This document shows, piece after piece, positions 18,662-29,410 of a stretch of 64,000 nucleotides of DNA (position 1 is its first letter; each line of letters starts with the position of its first letter). The stretch is taken from positions 28,875 to 92,874 of the forward strand of contig CAUYUJ010002055.1 of the NCBI GenBank assembly GCA_963575745.1, written 5' to 3'. The position numbers and the translations under genes are program-made. Under the pieces are notes generated by a model that searched no databases, was not told the origin of the DNA, and saw nothing but the letters and a program-made list of their open reading frames with translations. Source of the stretch: Prorocentrum cordatum. Taxonomy: Eukaryota; Sar; Dinophyceae; Prorocentrales; Prorocentraceae.

Positions 18662-18723
18662 CCGTGTGCATTATGTAAAGTGCGAGTGGCGCATGGGCAG
18701 CCGTGGCGGGCATGCTCGCACCG

Positions 18724-18745
18724 TCCGCGGCCATTTTGGCTCCAG
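18724..18745 (+). other. Possible degenerate spliced-leader relic
   Basis: TCCGCGGCCATTTTGGCTCCAG matches the 22-nt dinoflagellate spliced leader at 19 positions (two changes at TA to CG, one near the 3' end). If real, it would mark the 5' end of an older retroposed mRNA upstream of the coding remains at 19511-23466. Chance similarity cannot be excluded. Confidence 0.45.
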
Positions 18746-18810
18746 CGCTGACGTGCGGCTCTCGTTGTCCGCCCGCCCGCCCTGCTTCGTTTTCATTGCG
18801 GCGTGCCGCG

Positions 18811-18923
18811 GGGGCCGGGGCCTCCACCGAAGAGGATGGAGCGCCCCGCGCCCGGCACGCCCGTCGTTGTGGCACTCGGAAAATGAGCGGCTCTGATGCT
18901 CTCCTCGGGTGGGGGTGCCAGTG
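18811..18923. repeat. ~113-bp direct repeat, right copy
   Basis: Second copy of the 18549-18661 segment, same orientation. It differs by a few substitutions such as GAGGATGGAG for GAGGATAGAG and CTCCTCGGG for CTTCTCGGG. Confidence 0.75.
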
Positions 18924-18954
18924 CCAGGGTTTAGGGTCGCTGGCCCCTAAATCC

Positions 18955-19150
18955 CCCAAGCGCTGTCTGGTGGTGCCTGGCGCTTCCAAGCGATCAAAGG
19001 CGTTCCCAGACGTTCCCAGACGTTCCCCGGCGCTCTGAAGCGCTCCCTGACGCTCCCAGGTGCTGCTCCTCGGCGTTTCCAGGCGCTCCCAGGCGCTCCC
19101 AGGCGGTTCCTGGCGCTTTCAAGCGAGGCGCTCCCAGGCGTTCGCGAGCT
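18955..19150. repeat. Degenerate ~10-bp repeat (GCGCTCCCAG)
   Basis: Successive variants of GCGCTCCCAG, GCGTTCCCAGAC and GCGCTTTCAAGC fill this stretch. No gene is seen. Similar decamer-like degenerate runs occur elsewhere in the window with other sequences. Confidence 0.6.
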
Positions 19151-19510
19151 CCGAGGCGCCAAAGTCTCCGGGTTTAGAGTGCTATATTTTTTGAAGATCA
19201 GTGGGGATTTATCGTGGAATCGCGACTCCCCGAAGGGGGGCAGCCTACGGCTGCATGGGCGACCCACTCTGGCTACATGCTGGCGCTTCTGAGAGATGCC
19301 CTGTCTCTCTAGACGGCGACGGTGATGCGCGGTGGGTGGGCAGAACCACAACGAGGTGCTTGGGAATTTGGAGTCAACAAGAGCTCTGGCGCATGGAAGC
19401 CATCGGGAAAGGCCGCGTGGATCAGCGAGAAAGGAAGGGGCAGCGCGGAGCAAGCGGGGGAAACAGCAGGCAGCAGGAACCGCAAAGCAGCGCGCGGCGG
19501 GATGTAGGCC

Positions 19511-19873
19511 GTGGGCAGCAGCGTGCTCAGTGCCCGGCGAAAACATCGGGGGCCTTTCACAGGTGCGCACTTGACCTTGCAGCCGCAGTGCCGCCGCAAG
19601 CCTGCGTGCCGCTCGCGAGAGGGCGGCGCCGCGGCCATGAATTTTGCGGAGGGCCCAGATGCGGAGGCGGGCGTCTGGGCGCGGTGCTTCGCGCGGGACG
19701 CGCGCAAGTGCATCGTCCAGGGCCCTCTGCGCAAGTGAGGGCATACGTGCTGGAAGTTGACGGAGGATGACGTGCCTCAGCATTGCAAGGTGTGTCGCCT
19801 GGGCTTTTACGGCGAGTGCGAGACTGCTGTGTGCAGCCGCCCCGCGAGCTTCGGCTGTGTGGGCACGTATTGA
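19511..19873 (+). pseudogene. Cys-rich coding remnant with one in-frame TGA
   Basis: One frame reads through 19511-19873 with a single TGA at 19736-19738, which a one-base change from TGG would explain. The 3' part has HTCWKLTEDD, then HCKVCRLGFYGECETAVC, a Cys/His arrangement like a zinc-binding module. I do not recognise the family. By strand, decay and position it may belong to the same former gene as the helicase remains downstream, but this is inference. Confidence 0.35.
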
Positions 19874-20051
19874 GTGCGGTCCGCTGCAGGGGGACAAGCG
19901 GAAGCCGCCTGGCAAGCGCTTGCTCCTGGACGACGTTCCACAGGGGAGGTGCGGTCCTTGGCCGCGCCGCTGCAGCCAGCATGGCCGAGCAGGTCGCGTC
20001 GACGTGGCGCGGTGCCACCCGTGCCATTGCAGCGCGAACCCTGTCGACCAG

Positions 20052-20059
20052 GTGTATGT

Positions 20060-20120
<61 letters not shown>
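20052..20120. repeat. (TG)n microsatellite
   Basis: Nearly pure TG dinucleotide of about 69 bp, with two TA steps near the start. It interrupts the coding-like GC-rich region and gives meaningless Cys-Val frames. Confidence 0.95.
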
Positions 20121-20122
<2 letters not shown>

Positions 20123-20399
20123 GTGCAATTTAGGCGTCCAGTGTCTGGGCCGCCGCGTGGTGCTCGGCCTACCCGGTGGCGATGACATCGAAAACTGGCC
20201 CGATCGCGGGTGACCTCGGAGTGCTGCGCGCGCAGATTACTGGGTGGGAGTTCCCCCGGCTCCAGCAGGGGGCGGGGAAGGCAGGGGCTGGGGGGGGGGT
20301 CGACGGGCCCCGGATCGCTGCGGGTGGAGCGGAGTGCTCGACTCTGCCAGGCGAACTGTCATCGAGCCCACCGCGAGCTCACGCAGGGCGCTCCTGAAT

Positions 20400-20680
20400 A
20401 AACTGCCCGACATGATGTTCCAAGTGCAGTATGGGTGCGGGTGCTCTTCTTCGCATGGCACCTGCATTCTGTGCTGCAAGGGGGTCGTGGCGCTGGCGTG
20501 CCAGGCGAGCTGCGCCGTTTACGCGGGCAAGGGCGACTTCTGGGACGATCCGCGCGCCGCGCGCATCGAGGTGGATCAGCCGGCCGCGGGAAAGGATTCC
20601 GACGGCGAGGGGGGTGGGCGGTGTCATGGATGTGCTGGACGAGGGGCGCGCCGCGCTACGCCCTGAGGTCGTCGACGTCG
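20400..20680 (+). pseudogene. Second Cys-rich coding remnant
   Basis: The frame containing MMFQVQYGCGCSSSHGTC and VVALACQASCAVYAGKGDFWDD has six or more Cys in 35 residues, then an acidic tail. Codon use is GC-rich like the flanking remnants. It lies between the 19511-19873 remnant and the 20823-21605 frame on the same strand. I cannot assign a family; a zinc-binding segment of a larger protein is possible. Confidence 0.3.
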
Positions 20681-20822
20681 CTGTCGGGGAGGTCGCGGTG
20701 GCAGCTGCGGGGGCTGAGCAGCCGCGGCAGGGGCAGCAGCGGGCTGTTGCAGTCTGAGCACTGCCGAACCACGACAGAAGGCGAAGTGGCTCCATCGTGG
20801 CGACAGGGGGCTCCTGAAGTCC

Positions 20823-21605
20823 ATGGGCATGTACCGTTGCGCCGTGTACGTGTGCACGGCGCAGGGCAAACCGCTCCACTTCGACGCAGAGGACTCCGTG
20901 ACGCACGCGTTTGCGGACACGGATCCTGTCGCCGCTTTCCCAGTGCAGAAGATCCGCTTCTGGGCGCAGCTCGTGGTGCCGAAGGTGTGGGGCTTCACTA
21001 TGCCTTCGGAAGAGACAGACGCAGAAGTAAACGCGCTGTTCCAATCTGAATTGTTTCGTCCGTTGCAGCCGGCTGAGAAGAAAGCTGCAGCCTGGGCGCC
21101 CTGCAGGGCTGGCGTCGACGTGACTGGGAAACATGTGCCCCCTTGGCAGGATTGGTGGGCGTAGCAGGTGGCGTTGTCCACGCAGTGCGAGGAGTGTGGG
21201 CGGCGAGCTGGGAAGTGGTTCGCGATCGAGGTCATCAACGTGCAAGGGGGCCCCGAGAAACGCGTGGGCTTCTTCGACTCGCGCCCCAGCGCCGCGCAGT
21301 TCATGGCGCACTGGACCGTTCAGGTCGCAATGAACCTCGATGTGGATGCAGAGGCGCGAGGGCGGCCGCGAGGGAAGTTCGGACCATGCGGCTGCAGTCA
21401 GAGCTGCAGTCAGCGGAAAATCGGCCTGCCGGGGATTCGGGCGAGGACGGTGGGGCGGGCGCCGGCGGCGGATCGCCGGACGGTTTTTCTCGGGATGTGG
21501 GCGATTGCGAGGTGTCCGCGGTGTCCCAGCGCGACCGCAGTCGCGGGGCGTCAACAACCCCTGTCTACAATAATCTGTTCCTCGAGGGGTATGCGCGGGA
21601 CATAG
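20823..21605 (+). pseudogene. Coding remnant upstream of helicase, in-frame TAG
   Basis: Two open stretches in one frame are separated by a single TAG at 21165-21167: the first reads MYRCAVYVCTAQGK, VPKVWGFTMPSEETDAEVN, PPWQDWWA; the second QVALSTQCEEC, RRAGKWFAIEVINV, PSAAQFMAHWTVQVAMNLD. The text looks like real protein until about 21370. After that a different frame (SELQSAENRPAGDSGEDG onward, to about 21720) looks more plausible, so a frameshift is likely. It probably belongs to the N-terminal region of the helicase-bearing protein whose motor domain follows; that link rests on order, strand and spacing. Confidence 0.4.
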
Positions 21606-21879
21606 GCCGCGGCCTGCTGGCGCGAGTAGTGGAGGGCGAGCTGGCTCGATTTCGGCGGCCCCCAGCCTGCGGACGCCGGGTTCGACGAGGGCAAAGCACG
21701 GCAGAAGGAGAAGTTCTGATACAGGGAAACATTGTGCAGAAAGCTTGCCTGAGGAGGGCGACGGAGGTGGTGGCCTCGCGAGTTTGGCGTCTGGTGTGTT
21801 CGTATTCCGTCGGCCGCCTGCGCCCGCTGTCGCCGGCGTGGAACAGCCGCAGCCGCGGCCGTTTCGCGAGTGGGGAAGC

Positions 21880-23466
21880 CGGCCAGATAACCCCGTCACG
21901 TCCAATCAGGAGCAGAAGGCTGTGGTTGCCCTGGTTGCGGGCCAGGTGGAAGCCATTGTGGCTCAGAAGCAAGCTGTTGAGCGCGGAGAATGCTCGGATC
22001 CCGTGAAGCAGATGACTCCTGTTGCGCTGACAGGGCAGAACGGGGAAAACGGAGCTGGTGACTTTGCTGCGACGTCTTTGCAGGGAGGTGCTCGGGCGGG
22101 GATTGGAGCTCGCCGTGGCCTCGTCTAACAGCGCCGCGCGCGGCGTCGGTGGCGAGACGATCCACGGCGGCTTCAGGCTCTGCGGCCAGCAGTCCATGCA
22201 ACTTGCCACGCTCTCTCGGCATAAGGTCGACAATGGTTTCGTGGGCACGCATGAACGACCTCGGCCGTCATCGTGGAGGGATTGTGCATGGTGCCGCCCG
22301 CGCTGCTCGGCGCTGCGTCGTATCGCACGAGGAGAGCCTGGGCGGCGAAGAAGAGTTGCGATATGGACCTACCTGCACATGGAGCGAGGACACATGTTTA
22401 GTAAGCTTCCGATCATCAGGCTCCTGGGTGGCTTTGATCACCTGGGCCTGGTGGCGGGTAGTGGCTAGCGGTCTTCCATGCTGCCGCGCGTGCCAGTGCG
22501 CGTCCGCAATGGGGAGGCCGTCTTCGTGGATGGCGTGACCCGTGCTCTGTTCTTGTACGAGACGCACCGGTTCAAGGACCGCCTCGTTCGTCCGCGCAGG
22601 CCCTGCCCGTTCATGCCTGGGTTCTTGGAGACCATGCGGGACGGCGGCGCGTTCGCGGCCAAGCAGAGGAAAATGGCGTAAGGCTGGGTGGCCCGACCAG
22701 GGCAGAACGACAAGCGGCTTCAAGAACCCGCTGTCCGTGATGGGTTTGAGATGCAGATGCAGTGTCGTGCCGTGCGAGAGGCCAGGGGAAGGGGGGGTGC
22801 TGCTGTACGTGCAGGCGGTGGACCTTGCTCAGCACCGCCTCTCGTTGGAGGCACGCGTGGGCGTGCTGCAGGTGCCGAACATCAGCAATTTCGGTCATCG
22901 GATCGGCGTTTGCCCACTGTTCATAGGCATGCGTGTTCGGCTGTTGGGGAAGACGTCGGCGAAGGATGAGATCGCGCAGGGCGCCGCTGGGACAGTCCGG
23001 GGCGTGAAGTTCCACCCCGACGAGTTCCCGACGCAGGATGCAAGAGCTGATTGGTGCCGAAATCAAGATTACGAAGCCCACGGGCGTGGTGGTTATCGAT
23101 GTAGCAAGTTGCCGCGTTGTCTCTCGTCAAGTTTGACGGCTTCGAGGAAGATGTCGGTCGGGTCTAGCGAGAAAGGGGTCGTGCAGATCTCGGCGCGCAG
23201 TGCGACCTGGCAATTATCGAGCCTCACTACCAGGAGTGCGGCGTGCGAAAGCTTCGCAATGTCAAGGCTACGGGGTGTCAGTTCCCATTGGTGCCAGAGC
23301 GGGTGCGTGCTGTGCAGACCTCGCAGGGCATGGGCATGAATGTGGCCGCAATGGCGTTCCAGAGCCCTTGAACATGAGCCGCGATGACTGGTGGCTGCAC
23401 CTATGTGTCATGCTCCAGCGTGTTCGATTGGCTCGTGTACCCCCCTGTCTGACAGCCTCATAACGA
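21880..23466 (+). pseudogene. Decayed PIF1-type DNA helicase
   Basis: Superfamily 1B helicase motifs occur in the right order on the + strand but in changing frames. The Q-like NQEQKAVVALV is at 21904. Walker A TGKTELVTLL (22040) is frameshifted from its upstream part ALTGQ. ASSNSAARGVGGETIHGGF is the PIF1-family Ia region. Then come KLPIIRLLGGFDHL, where the usual GDF Asp is Gly; ETHRFKDR; LLYVQAVDLAQHRLSLE; and CPLFIGMRVRLLGKTSA with QGAAGTVRGV. VQTSQGMGMN (motif V) and WWLHLCVMLQRVRLARV (motif VI) close the set near 23310-23440. At least four frameshifts and stops at 22466, 22679 and near 23371 show inactivation. PIF1-like helicases occur in Helitron transposons and as expanded families in dinoflagellates; which applies here is not clear. 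Confidence 0.7.
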
Positions 23467-23527
23467 TTCCCTGTCGTGTAGATGTTGCTATGCGGGTCCT
23501 ACATATCCGAGGCGGTTTTTTTCCCCT

Positions 23528-23553
23528 CAGGCGTCGTCGTCGTCGTCGCCGCT

Positions 23554-23606
<53 letters not shown>

Positions 23607-23612
23607 TGCGGC
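23528..23612. repeat. (GTC)n microsatellite
   Basis: CGTCGTCGT with GCCGCC interruptions, about 85 bp. It produces poly-Arg, poly-Val or poly-Ser frames without meaning. It follows the helicase remnant and marks the end of coding-like text. Confidence 0.95.
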
Positions 23613-23799
23613 CGGGCGTCGGCGCTAATCACCGGCGCCGCCCCGTTGATTTTCAATCTGGCGGGCGCCATCCCGCAATTCGCCAGAGCAGGGGCATTAT
23701 TTTTTGAAATACGCGCCCCCCGCGGATTTGTTAATCACAAGCTGACGTTAGGGCTCCCGGGTGCGGTTTCCGAGTGGCCAGATGGGGTTGCAGGGTGGC

Positions 23800-23940
23800 G
23801 CCACATCGCCGATGCGTCGACGATGTAGTTCGATGTGGAGCCCGATTTTCTGCACGCCGACGGCGCCGATGCATAGCCCACATCCCCGATACGTCGGCGA
23901 TGCGGCGCGACCTTCCGACCCCATCAGCTCGGATCCCAGC
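23800..23940. repeat. Interspersed repeat with CATCGCCGATG dyads, copy 1
   Basis: Blocks ACATCGCCGATGCGTCG, GATGTGGAGCCCGATTTTC, TGCACGCCGACGGCGCCGAT and ACGTCGGCGATGCGGCG are repeated with similar order and spacing at 26770-26890. The dyads (CATCGCCGA / TCGGCGATG) could form short hairpins. Confidence 0.6.
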
Positions 23941-24818
23941 TGGAAGGCATCAGGATGAGCGCCCTGGTAGCGGAGGAGGTTGGAGCGGGCTGGGGGTTTG
24001 AGGTTGCCCAGCGTTGGGTTGTGTTTGTGAAGGATTGGGCGCGCGTGGATGCTTGCGTTGCGAGTAGCGCCGGCTGTTCCGAACGCGTGAATACGAACAG
24101 GGATTCGGTGCGTTTTTAGTTTTTCCAGTCCTTGATTTTCCCGGTGAGCGTGCGGAGCGGAGGTCGAAGTTGGCGCTGGTTGAGATGTGATGTGGCCTAG
24201 TATTGATGTTGTCGTGTTGACGAGTTGGTGCCGGCGGCTGCCAGCCCTGTACTCGTGCTCGGATTGCACGGTTCGTGTGTGGAATTCAAGGACGGCGCGG
24301 CACCGACACACGCGACACATGGCTTAAGCGTGCGTAAGTTCATTCGCTCTCACTCTCGGCTGGATGCCGGCAACTGGATCGAACAAGTTTTCGGCTTATT
24401 GATATTATTCATTGTTTTGTCCGTTCCTCCAGCCCTTATCTCACCGTCGCCGCCTGCGTGTGTTGGTGTGCTCGTGGCCAACGGGAGTCGTCTGGGAGGC
24501 GGAACTTTCAAATGTAGTTGTTGGAACATCTTGGGGATTCTGGTGGGGCTCTTGGACCGTCTGAGGGGTCGTCCCAGGGTGCCTTGTGGTTGTTGTGAGG
24601 CGTGGTTTGGGGCGGGGCGAAAGGTGAAGGAAAAGGACAAAGGAAAAGAAAAGGCCGCGTCTAGACGGCGCATCGTCGGCAGAACATGACAACTTACACA
24701 AGCCATGGACAAAATCATGCGGAGACAATTCCGCGCTGACTGCACCCGCGCCGGAACGCAGCCACTGCGTATTACAGTGGTGGGCGGCGGAAGGACATAC
24801 ACCAGCACGGCGGCATGC
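23941..24818. other. No recognisable feature
   Basis: Mixed-composition sequence. Short open frames exist on both strands (longest + strand frame 24225-24689), but none carries a motif I know. One stretch (24470-24540) and its complement read as plausible but unassignable protein. I see no repeat match inside the window. Confidence 0.4.
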
Positions 24819-24877
24819 AGGAGGAAGGGGGGAGGGGTAGAAGGAGGGGGGGAGGGGGGAAGGAGAGGAGAGGGAAA
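24819..24877. repeat. Polypurine tract, G-rich
   Basis: GGAGGAAGGGGGGAGG and following runs give nearly 60 bp of almost only purines, with several G4-G7 runs. Such tracts can form triplex or quadruplex DNA. It lies 20 bp beyond the stop of the minus-strand reverse-transcriptase fragment, where a LINE 3' end would be. Confidence 0.7.
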
Positions 24878-24897
24878 CCTGAAATATAAACTCACAA

Positions 24898-25950
24898 TCA
24901 GAATGCTTGGCAATGACGTCGAGCAGCTGCCTCCCACTCTGATCTGGGAGATTTCAACAGATTCTGTAATGTATCGGCTTCGCCTCCTGCTAAGCTCAAG
25001 GCGCGGGCGTGCATATAAGCCGTCCGCTGCAAACGGGCTCTTCGGCGCCTTCGGGGGGTACGCCACTGCCTGGGTAATATATCATGGGCACCGTTGTCCT
25101 CAAACACCATACGCTTAGGTTGGGTGCTCAGGCCCGCTCTTGCCAGCTTGCCGCAAAAATCTAATTGCTTCTGCAAAAGATCAACTGAGAGAGGGCGGGC
25201 GCCTACGAGCGACTTCACTTCTGCGTTGCTCACCCGGGAGATGAAGGCCGGAATAATTTTGTGGATCTTCCGCAGACAACGCGCTTGAAATCCATCGAGC
25301 CTGTCCCAGTCAGCAGCCAGCAAGACACGATTCCAGGCCGTAGAGCAACTTGGAGAAGATACACGCCTCCAAAATCCGTATCTTCCGTTGTCGGTTTACG
25401 TTCGCGTGGTTCCATACAGCACTAAGTTCTTGAAAAGCGTTTTTGGCTTCCCCAAGGCGTCTGGTCACCTCTGCTTTGGGATTCCCGTCTAAGCTCAAAA
25501 AGTGGCCCAAATATATTGCATGATCTTTGCATTGAATGGGTTTTCCACCAGGCCCAAGAATAATTGCTGAAGATCTGATTTGTAAGAGTACGGTTTTGTC
25601 CTCGTTGAGCTCCAAGCCGAATGCCTTCCCGACCGTAGCCACGGTATTCAGGTGATGCTGAAGGCGTTCCCCATGTTCCGATATCAACATTGTGTCGTCA
25701 GCATACAGGATGTTCGTTGTGATGACGTAAGGGTTCCGGCATTCTTCCGGCATGTGTGTCTTCATTTCCGTGTCCGCGGCCTCGATCAGCACCGACATCA
25801 CGATGACGAACAGATAAGGAGATAGCGGGCAGCCTTGTGCTATACCTGCATTTTGTGGCCGCTGAGAGGACTTGGCTTGCCCGTCTTTGGCAACAAACTT
25901 ACGCGCAGCACTGCGAAGGGTGAAGGGGTCTGCATTTATCTCAAGGTGTC
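24898..25950 (-). pseudogene. LINE reverse transcriptase fragment, YADD type, 5'-truncated
   Basis: Read on the minus strand, 25950 down to about 25310 gives motif B AGIAQGCPLSPYLF (about 25800-25850), then NILYADDTMLIS (YADD at 25694-25705), LELNEDKT, IYLGHFLS and FSKLLYGLES. A frameshift near 25315-25325 joins to DRLDGFQARCLRKI and the thumb/C-terminal region ending at 24898. It keeps the standard YADD catalytic box and QGCPLSP motif, so it belongs to a different clade from LINEs A and B. Fingers motifs and motif A are missing, which is typical 5' truncation. Open sequence upstream of about 25920 is not clearly reverse transcriptase. Confidence 0.8.
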
Positions 25951-26039
25951 GTGGGCTGAAACGGGGTTGTTGACAAGACGCCTCTTCAAGAGCCTTGTCA
26001 GTGCCTCTTGGGAGGCGTCACGGCGCTCTCCAGGCGGTA

Positions 26040-26400
26040 CCGTTGGACCTCCTCAGGCCTCTGTGGTAGCTTTTTGAATGTCTGGGGGCCTCTAGGGGCT
26101 CGATGGGGAGCCTGCTGGCGGTCTCGGGGGCCATCTTTGGGGGAAGGCTCGGCATGCCATTTCGGATTCCCCTTCTAGGGACCCTCTTGGGGGTCTCTGC
26201 GCCCTTTGGGAGACCTTGGGCCGTCTTGGGGCCCTCTTGGGCTGTCTTGTGGAGTCCAGGTGGCCTCCTGGGCTGACCTGGGGCGATCTTGGGGTCTCTT
26301 TGGGGCCTCCTGCGTTAGTTTAAGGCTCTCTTGGCTCGTTTTGGTGCCCTCTTTAAGGTTTTTTGGGCCGTCTCGAGCCGACCGACACGCGAAAAGCATG
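26040..26400. repeat. CTTGGG-type degenerate repeat, + orientation
   Basis: Variants of GGGCCTCTTGGGGCCGTCTTGG with a spacing of about 10-25 bp fill this stretch. The same family occurs near 48900-49300 and 57390-58480 in this orientation, and near 60610-61030 in reverse. Frames through it are Leu/Gly/Trp-rich and without stops, but are explained by the repeat. Confidence 0.6.
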
Positions 26401-26729
26401 AACCACCATCGGGAAAGCAGTGTGGGAGCCCCGAAGGCCACGCCCAGAAGAACGTACACCTCTCTGACCCAGACCTTCTCAGGGCACTTTTCGGCCGGGT
26501 GCCCCCCAGGGGCCGTCCCGCCTGCGCGAACTAGAACCACTCTGGGGCTCTCACTGGAGATTTCAGCACGCCTCTGGCCCTCTGGGCTGAAGAATCATGC
26601 GCACTCGTACTGATCCTGACGATCCGAACTCTTCTCCCTTGCTCGTGCCTGCGGCCGCTTCCAGGATGGAGTCCCTCGAGCGCTCCGCTTCGCGAGGGCT
26701 CCCCCCCCACGCCTGCCCTCCTCCGCTTC

Positions 26730-26890
26730 CGGCCCCCCATGCGGGGCCCGACCAGATGGGCTCGGAGGATCGCGCCGCATCGCCGACACATCGGCGATGC
26801 GGCTCCATGTGGACCCCAACGTTCTCCACGCCGACGCCGCCGATGCATCGGCGATGTGGCAAGACCTTCTGGCCCCATCTGCTCGGACAC
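26730..26890. repeat. Interspersed repeat with CATCGCCGATG dyads, copy 2
   Basis: Same ordered blocks as 23800-23940: CATCGCCGACACATCGGCGA, CCATGTGGACCCCAACG, CCACGCCGACGCCGCCGATG and CATCGGCGATGTGGC, followed by GGCCCCATCTGCTCGG. Same orientation, diverged. Confidence 0.6.
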
Positions 26891-27289
26891 AGTGGCAAAC
26901 CTCGAGTTCCCGCCTGCGGTGCACTTCGCACATGCGAGCCTCGTTGGTACGGCCGCTAGTGGGATGGGCTCCCTCGGGTGGTGCGCCAGACTGTTGTTGT
27001 TTCGAATTCTGACGGTCACGAACAGACTCAGAGGGCGCCTGAAGAAAGTGCGGATGCTCTGAACCGAGGAGGAAAAGCACTGCATTAACACTGCTTTCGG
27101 AGGTCTGCGCAGATTTTGTAGGTCGGTGCCGCAGGCGCCGCCAGGGGGGGGGGTCCAGCGCCGACCCACGAAGGCCGTGCGGACCTCCGAAAGTCTTTGT
27201 TTGCGCCGTTTCTGTTTCCCTATTGAAGCTTCTTGCGCTTCTGGGGCATCGGGAGCCTCGGGTGTGCTCAGGGCGTCAGGGATGCCAGC
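26891..27289. other. Unassigned sequence with a short foldback
   Basis: CTTTCGGAGGTC (27094-27105) and its exact complement GACCTCCGAAAG (27182-27193) flank a 76-bp GC-rich loop. The foldback could be part of a small element or chance. A minus-strand frame crosses this area (27445 down to 26531), but I recognise nothing in it. Confidence 0.35.
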
Positions 27290-27734
27290 ATACGGGGCCA
27301 CAAAGCTTGTGAGCGGAGTGAAAGCGAACACGAGGCGGAAGGGGAACGCAGCCACCGTTGTCTTCGGTGGAGCTCCTGGTGGGCAACGAAACGTGTGAGG
27401 GCTGCCGTGGCTGCATGCGAATGCAGGTTCGCGGGCCTTGGGCACGAAGGGTGCGATGGGTGTGGTGAAATGGGGGCGGGTACCTTACGTAACCGCTGCC
27501 ACTGGGGCCTTCGGTGTAATTCCACATGGGGCCACGAAGCGTGTGAGGTGTGTGTGTGTGTGCCGAAATAGGGGCTAGTATCGCATGCAAGCGCTGCGAC
27601 TGGGCTTCGGTGAAGCACCCTACGAGGCCATGAAGCTTGCGAGGGGTGTGCCGAAATGGGAGCGGGTCTCGCATGCAGCCGCTGTGACTGGGGCCTTCTG
27701 TGGAGCTCCCTATGGGGACACGAAACGTGTGGTG

Positions 27735-27772
<38 letters not shown>

Positions 27773-28215
27773 CGAAATGGGGGCGGGTACCGCAGGCAAC
27801 CGCTGCCACTGCGGGCTTTGGTGGAGGTCCCTATGGGGTCAGAAAGCGTTCAAGGGGTGTGACGAAATGAATCCGATACTGCAGGCGAACGCAGCCGCTG
27901 GTGCCTTCTGTGGAGCTCCTTCTGGTGTCACGCAGCGTGTGAGCGGCGTGCCGAAATGGACCGGAGACGGTATTCAAAAGCAGCCGCTGGAGCGTTCGGT
28001 GGAGCTCCTTACGGGGCCACGAACTGTGTCATGGGTATGCTAAAACAGACCCGAGAAGGCATACGAGCGCAGCCGGTGAGGCCTTCGGTGGAGCTCACTA
28101 TTGGGGCCACGCAACGTGTGAGCGGTGTGTAAAATTGGAGGGGTACCGCATACGGGCGCTGCCTCTTGGGCCTTCGTTGGGTTTTCCCATGGGGCCACGA
28201 ACCGTGTGAGCGGTG
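27290..28215 (-). repeat. ~90-bp satellite, cluster 1 (reverse orientation)
   Basis: About ten diverged units containing TTCGGTGGAGCTCC, TATGGGGCCACGAA, CGTGTGAG-GGTGTGCCGAAATGG, and GCATGCAACCGCTGCCACTGG. The orientation is opposite to the larger cluster at 35400-36740. Two (TG)n tracts (about 27541-27562 and 27729-27769) have grown inside units. Confidence 0.75.
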
Positions 28216-28224
28216 TGACGGCAC

Positions 28225-28274
28225 GACGATGTTGAGGATGATGAGGATGTTGAGGATGATGAGGAGGATGTTCG

Positions 28275-28336
<62 letters not shown>

Positions 28337-28987
28337 CTGATGCTGATGCTGATGCTGATGCTGATGCTGATACTGCTGCTGCTGATGACGATGATGATGT
28401 TGATGTTGCTGACGATGATGATGCTGCTGCAGATGATGATGAGGATGCTGATGTTGAGCGTGGCGATGGATTTTTGTTTGTTATTATGATGATTACGGTT
28501 ATGACGATGATGATGCTGAGGATGATGAGGATGATGATGAAGATGAGGAGGATGAGGATGATGATGATGATGATGCTGATGCTGCTGCTGATGATGATGT
28601 TGGTAGTGGTGATGGTGGTGGATGTGATGCAGATGTTGCTGTTGCTGCTGCTGCTGTTGAGGCGGTTGTTGTTGTTGATGCTGGTGATGATGATGAGGAT
28701 GATGCTGATGATGGTGATGGTGATGGTGATGGTGATGGTGATGGTGGCGGTGGTGGTGGTGATGGTGGTGATGATGAGGATGATGCTGATGCTGATGATG
28801 ATGCTGATGGTGGTGGTGGTGGTGATGATGATGATGATGATGATGATGACGATGTTCACGGTGATGATGCTGCTGCTGATGGTGATGATGATGATGTTGA
28901 TGCTGCTGATGATGACGACGATGATGATGATGATGATGATGATTTTGTTGAAGCTGCTGCTGCTGATGCTGATGACGATGAGGATGA

Positions 28988-29021
<34 letters not shown>

Positions 29022-29037
29022 GGTGGTGTGGTGGTGG

Positions 29038-29071
<34 letters not shown>

Positions 29072-29272
29072 GGTGGTGGGGGTGATGATGACGATGACGA
29101 TGATGATGACGATGATGATGATGATGCTGATGATGATGATGATGATGCTGATGCTAATGCTGATGATGATGGATCATGGTGATGGTGATGCTGTTGCTAC
29201 TGATGATGATGCTGATGATGATGTTGATTATGATGATGCTGATGATGCTGATTCTGGTGATGATAGTGGTGG

Positions 29273-29304
<32 letters not shown>

Positions 29305-29320
29305 CTGGTGCTGATGCTGC

Positions 29321-29410
<90 letters not shown>

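Noticed and set aside
20379-21905. 508-codon minus-strand frame in the GC-rich region
   Set aside because: High GC content lengthens antisense frames; the + strand carries recognisable helicase and Cys-rich text, while the minus frame has none.
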